Shown in pieces: positions 1 through 7,170 of a stretch of 8,236 nt of DNA. The notes under the pieces are model-generated. The model did no database searches. It was given only the letters and a program-made list of their open reading frames with translations, and was not told the DNA's origin. The stretch comes from Parafilimonas sp. (GTDB lineage: Bacteria; Bacteroidota; Bacteroidia; Chitinophagales; Chitinophagaceae): the NCBI GenBank assembly GCA_025927795.1, contig JAICKT010000193.1, forward strand, positions 1 through 8,236, read 5' to 3'. The position numbers and the translations under genes were made by a program. Position 1 is the stretch's first letter; the number at the start of each line of letters is the position of its first letter.

Positions 1-118
1 CAATATCTGCATAACCCATGTCATCCGTTAATACAAAAATGATATTGGGTTTTTTCTGTGCAAATGAATGAATGAATAAAATACTTAAAAATATTAGTGG
101 AATTATTTTCTTCATCAT
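1..118 (-). CDS. Secreted sulfatase, N-terminal fragment (cut by window edge)
   Basis: Only the first 39 codons are present, and the reading frame is open at the left edge. The start ATG (116-118) is followed at once by a second ATG (113-115), so initiation could be at either. Residues 1-20 form a signal peptide: MMKK, a hydrophobic stretch, then SFA with likely cleavage before QKK. The mature protein begins KPNIIFVLTDDMGYADI, the hallmark N-terminal strand of the type I (formylglycine-dependent) sulfatase family, in which the two Asp of the TDD motif bind the active-site calcium. The catalytic Cys/Ser-x-Pro-x-Arg motif lies outside the window, so the sulfatase subfamily and substrate cannot be told. 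The gene follows the GH95-like gene after a 40-base gap with no terminator-like hairpin, so the two are probably co-transcribed and act on the same sulfated glycan in the periplasm or outside the cell. Confidence 0.9.
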   Translation of the reverse strand, partial: MMKKIIPLIFLSILFIHSFAQKKPNIIFVLTDDMGYADI

Positions 119-158
119 TGCGTTATTATTTTATAAGACAACAGAACAAACGGGTTAA

Positions 159-2426
159 TTAATTTTTATTACTGCCTAAAATTTCAACTGTTTCATTTTT
201 CTGCATAGAAAATTGTATGATACCATCTTTTACCTGGTATTTCTTCAGGCTTAAAAATTTAAAATTTTTGAATGGCAATTTTATTTTACAAACACCACCT
301 GCTTCACTTTTGATAACAATCTTATAAGAACTATTTTCTTTTTTCGCCGAAATTAAAAATGCGCCTTCTGCTCTTAAATTGCTGAATGAAACATTTTGCC
401 ATGAGGATGGAACAGCGGGAAACACTTGTATGTAATCGCTCCTGTTTTGTAATAATAATTCCTGCACACCTTCTGCAAACGCAAAATTTCCTTCTAATGT
501 AAACGGGCGATAAGTAAAGTTTGAATATTGCCCGCCTTTCTGATCGCCGTTTAAATGAAAGCTATTGGGTGAGCAAAAATTTGACGCGAAGATTTGCAAT
601 TGTTTTACTACACTGTCTGCTTCGTATGCTCTTGCATATAAACTTGCCATCCATGCAAAAGAATAACCGCACCAGTTTCTTGTTCCTTTTTCTTCAATAT
701 GTTTTAAAGAATTTTCAATGATAGTTTTATCGCTTGAATTATTTATATCCAACAACGCCAAAGGGTAAATGCTCATGTATGGAGACATATGCCGATGCGA
801 TTCATCAAGATTTTGATTTTTTGCAACTGTAAGCCCGGTTTCATTTACATTATAATTTGGTAATTGTTCAAGTATTTGTTGCCAATGTTTTGCTTCATCG
901 TTTTTACTTTCAGCATTACTTACTTCTGCAGCAGCATTAAATAAAAATTTCGCCAACGATAAATCATAATTCGTCCATGTTAAAAACCATGCGTTAATAT
1001 TATTATCGTTGTATTCAGGGCTTGAACTTAATGGCAATTGTCGCATACCATTTTTTAATGTTGTAATATTTTCCAAATAAGTTGCAACATCATGTATGTA
1101 TGGATATGCTTTATTTTTTAGGAACGCATCATCCATCGAATATTTCCATTGCCAGAAAAAATGTTGCGCACACCATGCAGCCGTTGTTGGTGACAATGAA
1201 TATTGAATCCATCCTCCCATTGGATCACCATTTATCGTTTCAACTCCGGGAACATTTAATCCATCAACGCCAAAATATTGTTTGGTGAATTTTTGATTGT
1301 TGAGTTTTGTTTTCCATAACCAATCTGTATAAGTTAAAGCTTCTTTTAAATGATTACTTGTGTAAGCCGGCCAATAACTTAATTGTGTGTTAAGGTCATT
1401 ATGGAAATCACCTTTCCATGGCGGGAGATTTCCATTATCTGCAGTCCACACAGCTTGCAATGTAATTGCCGGTGCACCTATACGTGCAACGCTTCCTAAT
1501 TTGTACAACTCAAGCCAGTATTGCTTTTCAAGCAGTGAATCAGGAATACTAATCGAAGACTTCGACCAGAAATCTTTCCACCAATTTACATGTTCATTCC
1601 ATCCGGTTGGCTCTTCAACATTTGTGTTTAATGGAGATATAGCTGCAGGTTTATCATTTGAAATCGTCCATGTTCCAATAACATGATTCTTTGAAAATTT
1701 TTTCCATTCAACCAACACTTCATAATAATGACCCTTGTAAGTTGGCTGATGATATAAAATAGAATTTTCAGTTTTTGTTACAGTACCTTTCGTATAATCC
1801 AATTTTTGCAAACCTTCACCTGCATGCGTATTATCATCTTCAACTTTATTTTCTCCTGCATAATCTGGAATGATAAGATGCGGCGCAACAATTTCAAAAA
1901 TACTATCTGTTGAAGGCAAATTTTCAAAACCAAAATAACCGTGTTGTTTTGTTGCATGTATATAACAATTAAACACTACACCATTTTGAAATTTGATAGT
2001 GTTCAACGCTGTTGAGATATCCAACACATTTGAAACAACATTGCCGAAAGAGCTAACATTAAATTCTATTGCACCTGCAGGCAGTTTGGTTGGATAAACA
2101 ACATTATCGTATGGTGCATCACCAAGTTTATGTACCGTGTCATAATCATTTGAAAGCACATGTTGTGTAACCCATTTAAAATTAAATTTTGAAATATCTA
2201 TTGCCTTACGCTCATCCCACAAATCTGCTCTGTCAAGCGAAAGACGTAACGTATTATCTTTTTGCCATATCAAAACGCCAAGCATTCCATTTCCTAACGG
2301 CATTGCTTCATCCCATCTTTTTGCAAGATGATTAAACACTAAATTATCTTTTGATGTTGGTTGTGCTGATGCAAGAGCAAACGGAAATAAGATGAAGAGT
2401 AAAATATGTTTGATACGGGTTTTCAT
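159..2426 (-). CDS. Secreted GH95-like glycoside hydrolase with altered base residues
   Basis: This 755-residue protein has a signal peptide at about 1-21 (ALASA, cleaved before Q22). The N-terminal beta-domain contains MPLGNGMLGVLIW (42-54) and RLSLDRADLWDER (61-73), matching the GH95 start in which the second block normally reads like LNEDTLWSG. The (alpha/alpha)6 catalytic part follows: DLNTQLSYWP (344-353), SSSPE (467-471), HRHMSPY (544-550, usual HRHvSHL), WCGYSFAWMASLYARAY (585-601) and FTLEGNF (642-648), then a C-terminal beta-domain with VFPAVPSSW. GH95 members are inverting alpha-L-fucosidases or alpha-L-galactosidases. By motif alignment from memory, the acid is Glu471. The usual base pair Asn-x-Asn is Asp344-Leu-Asn346, and the supporting Asp is Glu645, so the fucosidase label should not be assumed. 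It probably heads a transcript with the sulfatase downstream. It could be a distinct GH95-related subgroup. Confidence 0.85.
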   Translation of the reverse strand: MKTRIKHILLFILFPFALASAQPTSKDNLVFNHLAKRWDEAMPLGNGMLGVLIWQKDNTLRLSLDRADLWDERKAIDISKFNFKWVTQHVLSNDYDTVHKLGDAPYDNVVYPTKLPAGAIEFNVSSFGNVVSNVLDISTALNTIKFQNGVVFNCYIHATKQHGYFGFENLPSTDSIFEIVAPHLIIPDYAGENKVEDDNTHAGEGLQKLDYTKGTVTKTENSILYHQPTYKGHYYEVLVEWKKFSKNHVIGTWTISNDKPAAISPLNTNVEEPTGWNEHVNWWKDFWSKSSISIPDSLLEKQYWLELYKLGSVARIGAPAITLQAVWTADNGNLPPWKGDFHNDLNTQLSYWPAYTSNHLKEALTYTDWLWKTKLNNQKFTKQYFGVDGLNVPGVETINGDPMGGWIQYSLSPTTAAWCAQHFFWQWKYSMDDAFLKNKAYPYIHDVATYLENITTLKNGMRQLPLSSSPEYNDNNINAWFLTWTNYDLSLAKFLFNAAAEVSNAESKNDEAKHWQQILEQLPNYNVNETGLTVAKNQNLDESHRHMSPYMSIYPLALLDINNSSDKTIIENSLKHIEEKGTRNWCGYSFAWMASLYARAYEADSVVKQLQIFASNFCSPNSFHLNGDQKGGQYSNFTYRPFTLEGNFAFAEGVQELLLQNRSDYIQVFPAVPSSWQNVSFSNLRAEGAFLISAKKENSSYKIVIKSEAGGVCKIKLPFKNFKFLSLKKYQVKDGIIQFSMQKNETVEILGSNKN

Positions 2427-2511
2427 TTTTCAAGCATCGTTTAATAAATGATAAAATTTACAACAACGATATTACATAAAGTTGATAATCGGGCACATTA
2501 AATTAAAAGCC

Positions 2512-2534
2512 TGTTTAAACAATTAAACATGTTT
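2512..2534. repeat. Cluster of AT-rich dyads upstream of the GH95-like gene
   Basis: Three overlapping symmetrical elements are packed into 23 bases: the palindrome TGTTTAAACA (2512-2521), the inverted repeat TGTTTAA-acaa-TTAAACA (2512-2529, 7-base arms and 4-base loop), and the palindrome AAACATGTTT (2525-2534). They sit about 86-108 bases before the GH95-like start codon. This could be a second binding site for the local LacI-type regulator or for another dimeric regulator. The AT-rich composition means some dyad symmetry is expected by chance, so a functional role is only inferred. Confidence 0.35.
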
Positions 2535-2614
2535 GCGGTAATCTACAACTGTTTACGATGAAGAATTTTCAGATAATAAATGTGCGATTTCTGCCTGATA
2601 ATTTTTTAGAAGTA

Positions 2615-2632
2615 CAGGCAAACGTTTGCGTG
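2615..2632. promoter_or_regulatory. Probable LacI-family operator
   Basis: The core GCAAACGTTTGC (2618-2629) is a perfect 12-base palindrome with a central CG step. Two of the three flanking base pairs on each side also match (C2615/G2632 and A2616/T2631; G2617/G2630 does not pair). LacI/GalR-family proteins bind such CG-centred palindromes, and the site is very close to the E. coli PurR operator half-site ACGCAAAC. It lies between two divergent glycan-enzyme genes, about 130 bases before the rightward start and about 190 before the leftward start, and a LacI-family gene sits at the far end of the rightward gene. Binding by that regulator is inferred. Confidence 0.65.
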
Positions 2633-2726
2633 ATTTTTGCTAATGCAAGTATGATTTCATTCTTTCGCAAAAGCTTTTTTGTGTAATCATTTGAGTTTTT
2701 AACAGCAAAAAATAATCAGTTAGCTG

Positions 2727-2734
2727 TATGTTTG
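2727..2734 (+). promoter_or_regulatory. Candidate Bacteroidota -7 promoter element
   Basis: TATGTTTG matches the Bacteroidota -7 consensus TAnnTTTG exactly. It sits 26 bases before the ATG at 2761 and 38 before the ATG at 2773. The partner -33 element (TTG/TTTG about 19-21 bases upstream) is absent; the nearest TTTG (2690-2693) is 33 bases away, so the promoter is weak or regulator-dependent, if real. It overlaps the ATG at 2728, so transcripts from it would not contain that codon. This argues that translation begins at 2761 or 2773. Confidence 0.35.
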
Positions 2735-2760
2735 ACATAATTCAATTTCGTTTAAATAAA

Positions 2761-5757
2761 ATGTTTTTCTTAATGAAGAGACAATTGCTTTTTGTTTTTT
2801 TATTATTGATATGTCATGCAGCCCTTGCCCAGCAATTAAAATTTTCATCTGCGAATAATAACTGGAATTCAGACAGTCTCGGAAATTTTCGCTCAATCGT
2901 GCGTATTACAAAGCCTGCTGATGTAATTAGAACTTATATACAATGGAGAAGAAGAGACAAGCATCCTGAATTAAAACGCATTATTGTTGTTGATTCAAGC
3001 ACCAATCAAAAAGTTTTAAATGCGTACGCCGAAAACATAACACGTGAGCATGGCGAAGTATATTTTCAGCCAATATCCGGCAACGGCACTTATTATATTT
3101 ATTACATGCCGTATAAAAATGAAGGGCGCAGTAATTATCCTAAAGGTGTTTACCTGTCGCCGGAAGAAACAGCTTCGCAGGATTGGCTGAGTAAAGTAAG
3201 CGATACCATTGCAGTAACTTATTCATACGAGATACAATCAATAAACGCATTTAATTCCATGTATCCAATGGAAATAATTGCAGCGCAACGCGTGACGGAT
3301 AGCATAGTGAAAGCTAATGCAGATAAAGCTTTCATTGTTTTTCCCGAAGACAGAATGCACCCGATAAAAATGAAAAATGATTTACCTGACAGATGGGTTA
3401 CGCGAGGCGTAAAAAATATTTTTTCTGATACAGCATCAAGAGGTGAAAATTTTTCTTTTCAGTTAGGTGTTTACGCTTTGCAGGATTTAAGCAATGTAAA
3501 AGTTTCATTTACTGATTTAACATCTGCAGATAATAATATTATTTCTGCGCAAAATATTTCTTGCTTAAATACAGACGGAACAAGTTATGATGATAAGCCT
3601 TTACATTTTACAGTGAATGTTCCCGCAAAAACAGTGCAGGCATTGTGGTGTTTGGTTGATGTGCCGCAAGATATAACTGCAGGTTTATACCAGGGAAGAG
3701 CAACAGTTACAGACGCATCAAATTTTAAAACAGAAATAGCGCTGAATATATTTGTACGCGATACAATACTTGCAGATGGAGGTGTTAATGAACCATCAAA
3801 AATGACACGATTGAAATGGCTGAACTCTGATTTGGCACAGCAAAATACAGTTATCAAACCATACACGCCTTTAAAGGTTTCTGATAACACAGTCTCTTTA
3901 TTGGGCAGAAAAATTTTACTGAATAATGATGGCTTGCCAAAACAAATTCAAACATTTTTTACAGAAGAAATGACGGGCTACACAAAGACACCGAAAAATA
4001 TTTTGCAGGAACCTTTTCATTTTAATGTTTACACCGACACACAAAGAGTTGATTGGAAAAGTAGCGGTGTAGAATTTACTTCAACAAAAGAAGGAACTGT
4101 GAAATGGCAAAGCACATCCACATCTCCATCACTTCAAATGGATGTAACAGCATCTGCAGAATTTGACGGCTTTGTTTCATACAGTATTAAATTAATTGCA
4201 TTAAAAGATGTGTTACTTTCAAACACAAGTCTTGTTATTCCATATAATACCAATGCGGCAAAATACATAATGGGCTTGAATTTGAAAGGGGAATCTATGC
4301 CTGATAAGTATGATTGGAAATGGGATGTTGCAAATAAAAACCAGGACGGCGCATGGATTGGTGATGTAAATGCAGGTATACAATTTTCGCTGCGTGATGA
4401 AAAATATGTTCGCCCGTTAAACACTAATTTTTATTTATTAAAACCATTAGTATTGCCAAAATCCTGGGGCAATGAAAACAAGGGCGGCATTAATATCAGC
4501 AAAGAAAAAAATACTGTACTTGTAAATAATTACAGCGGTGAAAGAGAAATGAAAGCAGGTGATACGCTCTATTATAATTTCAATTTACTCATTACGCCGT
4601 TTCATACTATCAACACAGATTTTCAATGGGCAACACGATTCTATCATGCATACAAACCTATTGATACAATAAAAGCAAGCGGAGCAACTGTTATAAATAT
4701 TCATCACGCCACTGCAATAAATCCTTACATCAATTATCCTTTTATTGCGTGGCGCGAAATGAAAGCCTACATTGATTCTGCGCATGCCGTTGGTTTGAAA
4801 GTAAAAATTTATAATACTATTCGCGAGTTATCAAATCATGCGTATGAATTGCCTGCGCTGAGAAGTTTGGGGCATGAAATTTATTCACCCGGTAAAGGCG
4901 GCGGCTTCGCATGGTTGCAGGAACATTTGGATAGCGATTACATTGCTGCATGGTTTGTTCCGCAATTAAAAGACGCAGCGATTATTAATAGTGGTATGAA
5001 CCGCTGGCATAATTATTATGTTGAAGGCATGAACTGGCTTACACAAAATGTAGGTATTGACGGAATTTATCTGGACGATGTTGCGTTTGATCGTGTAACA
5101 ATGAAGCGCGTAAAAAGAGTGCTTACAAAAGATGAGCATCCGGGCATCATTGATTTGCATTCAGCGAATCAATATGATAAAGCAGATGGTTTTAATAACA
5201 GTGCGAATTTGTACATGGAAAATTTTCCGTACTTAAATCGGTTGTGGTTTGGTGAATATTTTGATTATGAAAATAACAATCCTGATTTTTTTCTTACAGA
5301 AGTGAGCGGAATTCCTTTTGGTTTAATGGGTGAAATGCTACAGGGCGGTGGTAACCCGTGGCGGGGTATGATTTACGGAATGACGAATCGTATGCCATGG
5401 AGCGACAATGCAGACCCGCGACCGATTTGGAAAGTGTGGGATGATTTTGGAATGCAGGGAACGAAAATGATTGGTTATTGGGTAAGTAATAATCCTGTAA
5501 AAACAACTAACAAAAATGTGTTAGCAACTGTGTATAAAAAGAAAGGCGCAGCATTAATTTCTATTGCAAGCTGGGCAAGCGAAGACACAGTTGTTCAATT
5601 AAAAATTAATTGGAAAAGTTTAGGTATTAATCCATCGCATGTAACAATAAGAGCGCCTGAAATAAAAAATTTTCAACCTGCAAAAACTTTTTCCGTTAAT
5701 GATAAAATTATAGTTGAAAAAAATAAAGGGTGGTTACTAATAGTAAAACAGAAATAG
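2761..5757 (+). CDS. Secreted GH123-N-like (DUF6067-type) putative glycoside hydrolase
   Basis: About 998 residues from the ATG at 2761. The frame is open from an ATG at 2728, but that codon lies inside a promoter-like element; 2773 is also possible. The signal peptide is about 1-23 (FVFLLLICHAALA, then QQ). Residues of about 40-160, including QWRRRDKHPE and YYIYYMPY, resemble from memory the N-terminal region of large proteins annotated GH123-N or DUF6067. Next come beta-sandwich segments (about 225-335, ENFSFQLGVYA and DVPQDITAGLYQG), a middle beta-rich region (about 390-620), a probable TIM barrel (about 620-910), and a short C-terminal beta domain. Barrel landmarks are NIHHA (His648, His649), GIDGIYLDD (Asp772, Asp773), FGEYFDY (Glu832), TEVSG (Glu847) and GEM (Glu858). 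These acidic residues are candidate catalytic groups, but substrate and mechanism are unknown. It is transcribed away from the GH95-like and sulfatase genes and probably shares their control and substrate. Confidence 0.8.
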   Translation: MFFLMKRQLLFVFLLLICHAALAQQLKFSSANNNWNSDSLGNFRSIVRITKPADVIRTYIQWRRRDKHPELKRIIVVDSSTNQKVLNAYAENITREHGEVYFQPISGNGTYYIYYMPYKNEGRSNYPKGVYLSPEETASQDWLSKVSDTIAVTYSYEIQSINAFNSMYPMEIIAAQRVTDSIVKANADKAFIVFPEDRMHPIKMKNDLPDRWVTRGVKNIFSDTASRGENFSFQLGVYALQDLSNVKVSFTDLTSADNNIISAQNISCLNTDGTSYDDKPLHFTVNVPAKTVQALWCLVDVPQDITAGLYQGRATVTDASNFKTEIALNIFVRDTILADGGVNEPSKMTRLKWLNSDLAQQNTVIKPYTPLKVSDNTVSLLGRKILLNNDGLPKQIQTFFTEEMTGYTKTPKNILQEPFHFNVYTDTQRVDWKSSGVEFTSTKEGTVKWQSTSTSPSLQMDVTASAEFDGFVSYSIKLIALKDVLLSNTSLVIPYNTNAAKYIMGLNLKGESMPDKYDWKWDVANKNQDGAWIGDVNAGIQFSLRDEKYVRPLNTNFYLLKPLVLPKSWGNENKGGINISKEKNTVLVNNYSGEREMKAGDTLYYNFNLLITPFHTINTDFQWATRFYHAYKPIDTIKASGATVINIHHATAINPYINYPFIAWREMKAYIDSAHAVGLKVKIYNTIRELSNHAYELPALRSLGHEIYSPGKGGGFAWLQEHLDSDYIAAWFVPQLKDAAIINSGMNRWHNYYVEGMNWLTQNVGIDGIYLDDVAFDRVTMKRVKRVLTKDEHPGIIDLHSANQYDKADGFNNSANLYMENFPYLNRLWFGEYFDYENNNPDFFLTEVSGIPFGLMGEMLQGGGNPWRGMIYGMTNRMPWSDNADPRPIWKVWDDFGMQGTKMIGYWVSNNPVKTTNKNVLATVYKKKGAALISIASWASEDTVVQLKINWKSLGINPSHVTIRAPEIKNFQPAKTFSVNDKIIVEKNKGWLLIVKQK

Positions 5758-5788
5758 TTTTATGTTGTCTTATTAATTCGATACTATT

Positions 5789-6802
5789 TTATTTATCATG
5801 AATAATTAATTCACCGTTTATTTTCACATCGCTATAGTTATCATTTTCTTCTTTAGGATGATTTAAAATATCCATAAGTATTTCTGCAGCTTTTGTGCCC
5901 TGCATATAAGGATGTTGCTCAACAGATGCCATTGGCGGGTTTAATAAATAAGAAGTGATGGGCAGATTGGCATAGCTTACAAAAGAAATATCCTTGTTTA
6001 TTTTAAGCTTTAATTTTTTTGCATGATGCATTGCATCCAAAGCCACATAATCATTTATTGCAAGAATAGCTGTGGGTCTTGGTTTCGCAGAAAGCAATTC
6101 TTCAAGCGCAGCTTTTGTACTTTCAGGTGTAAGGTCAGTTGAAACTACAAGCGACATATCAATCTTAATTCTTCTTTTTATCATCACTTGTTTGTAAGCA
6201 TCTGTTCTTTCTTTTGATGATTTCATTTCATCCGGTCCGTTAATTATACCAATGCGCCGATGCCCTTTCGTAATTAAATATTCAAGCGCTTCTTTTGTTC
6301 CTTCCGCCATATCATAATATACTTTATTTACATTGCTTAAAGCGGGAACCCGATCGAAAAATACGATTGGAATATTATTTCTTTTTAAGTCAGTGAAATG
6401 ATCATAATTTTTTGTGTATTTGGCAAGCGACACAATTATACCGTCAACATGCTGGTTCTTCATAGCAGTAACAATTTGTTTTTCCTTTTCCACATCATCA
6501 TGCGACTGTCCTATAAATACATGATATTTATTTTTTACAGCAACATCTTCTATACCGCTGATTGCATTAGAAAAAAACTCTTCTTTTAAATTGGGTAAAA
6601 TAACACCTATTGTATAAGTTCTTCTTTGTTTGAAAAAAATTGCTATTTGATTCGGTTCATAATTTAATTGTTCTGCTAATTTTTGCACCTGCATTTTTGT
6701 TCGCAACCCGATACTTGGATGGTCATGCAAAGCCCTTGAAACGCTTGAAGGAGAAATATTAAGCTGTTTCGCAATTTCTTTTATGGTAGCAACTTTTTTC
6801 AT
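5789..6802 (-). CDS. LacI/GalR-family transcriptional regulator
   Basis: A full-length 337-residue cytoplasmic regulator. Residues 6-25 (TIKEIAKQLNISPSSVSRAL) are the LacI-type helix-turn-helix, followed by the hinge region LNYEPNQIAIFFKQRRTYTIGVILP (split about 47-70). The hinge residue that is usually Leu and intercalates at the centre of the operator is Phe57 here. The rest is a periplasmic-binding-protein-like effector domain with FFDR (148-151), KERTDAY (197-203), AINDYVALDAM (248-258) and a C-terminal ITSYL...PPMASVEQHP segment, all usual in Bacteroidota members. It is convergent with the GH123-N-like gene, with 31 bases between stop codons. Likely role: sugar-released repressor of the flanking glycan genes through the palindrome at 2618-2629. 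The effector and the regulatory sign are not visible from sequence. Confidence 0.93.
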   Translation of the reverse strand: MKKVATIKEIAKQLNISPSSVSRALHDHPSIGLRTKMQVQKLAEQLNYEPNQIAIFFKQRRTYTIGVILPNLKEEFFSNAISGIEDVAVKNKYHVFIGQSHDDVEKEKQIVTAMKNQHVDGIIVSLAKYTKNYDHFTDLKRNNIPIVFFDRVPALSNVNKVYYDMAEGTKEALEYLITKGHRRIGIINGPDEMKSSKERTDAYKQVMIKRRIKIDMSLVVSTDLTPESTKAALEELLSAKPRPTAILAINDYVALDAMHHAKKLKLKINKDISFVSYANLPITSYLLNPPMASVEQHPYMQGTKAAEILMDILNHPKEENDNYSDVKINGELIIHDK

Positions 6803-7170
6803 TAAAAATGCAGAATGAAGTTAGTGAAACAACCGGGTAAAATTTAAGAGAAGATTTAAAAATGAGATTATTAAATACATAAATAAACCTTTGTGATCAC
6901 TTAACTTAATTTTTTTTATGTTACTATAAAACGCATTCAAAGACTTAAGGAAAGATTAGAAGTTAAAAGATCTTTCTTCGTTACTGCTTATTTGAAAAGT
7001 TGCTGATAAGGCAAGGATGTTATCAAGACCTGTTTCAACAAAATAAATAGCAGTTTGTCCCGCAACAAAATAAGTTTCGAGCTTTGTAATTTTTATTTTT
7101 TACGTATTCATTGCGAGGTAACTTTAGTTTCATTTTCCGTAAATTCGCTACCTCATCAATAATTAAATTT
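6803..7170. other. Intergenic region between regulator and molybdenum-enzyme operon
   Basis: These 368 AT-rich bases separate the divergent LacI-type gene (leftward) from the iron-sulfur subunit gene (rightward), so both promoters should be here. It contains an 8-base palindrome GTGATCAC (6893-6900), a run of T (6910-6917) and an inverted repeat (6948-6978). A reading frame continuous with the iron-sulfur gene extends back to a TTG at 7111, but the added residues do not resemble the family. No tRNA, small RNA or supported small gene was recognised. The nearest -7-like elements on the plus strand, TAAGTTTC (7071-7078) and TAACTTTA (7119-7126), each miss one base and lack a correctly spaced TTG. 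Confidence 0.75.
6948..6978. repeat. Inverted repeat, 9-base arms
   Basis: The arms AGGAAAGAT (6948-6956) and ATCTTTCTT (6970-6978) pair over 9 bases with one G-U pair around a 13-base loop. A smaller palindrome, AAAGATCTTT, overlaps the right arm. There is no T run directly after it on either strand, so it is not a clear intrinsic terminator. It could be a regulator site or a leader hairpin for the rightward operon, or chance. Confidence 0.3.

Larger units (their letters stand above)
2427..2760. other. Divergent intergenic control region
   Basis: This 334-base gap separates the start of the GH95-like gene (leftward) from the start of the large GH123-N-like gene (rightward), so both promoters must lie here. 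It is AT-rich and contains no convincing open reading frame or RNA gene. It holds a cluster of AT-rich dyads (2512-2534), a perfect LacI-type palindrome (2618-2629), a weaker palindrome AAAAGCTTTT (2669-2678) and a Bacteroidota-type -7 element on the plus strand (2727-2734). I found no consensus TTG/TAnnTTTG promoter for the leftward gene. The nearest match is TATCGTTG on the minus strand (2471-2464), which has no upstream TTG at the right distance. Confidence 0.8.

Noticed and set aside
5752..5789. AAATAGT (5752-5758) and ACTATTT (5783-5789) as a bidirectional terminator between the convergent genes
   Set aside because: The stem is only 7 AT-rich pairs with a 24-base loop, which is too weak for an intrinsic terminator. 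It also overlaps both stop regions by chance-prone sequence.
6893..6900. GTGATCAC as a CRP-type site
   Set aside because: An isolated 8-base palindrome lacks the spaced TGTGA-N6-TCACA arrangement, and flanking bases do not extend the symmetry.
6928..6940. AAAACGCATTCAA as a LacI operator controlling the regulator's own gene
   Set aside because: Only one half resembles the 2618-2629 palindrome; the other half does not match, so autoregulation is not supported from this site.
7018..7047. Ten-codon frame ATG...TAA in the intergenic region
   Set aside because: Too short, with no leader-peptide features such as repeated codons or an adjacent attenuator hairpin.
7111..7170. N-terminal extension of the [2Fe-2S] subunit from a TTG at 7111
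   Set aside because: The extra 20 residues have no family similarity and no export signal, and the domain begins exactly at the ATG at 7171.
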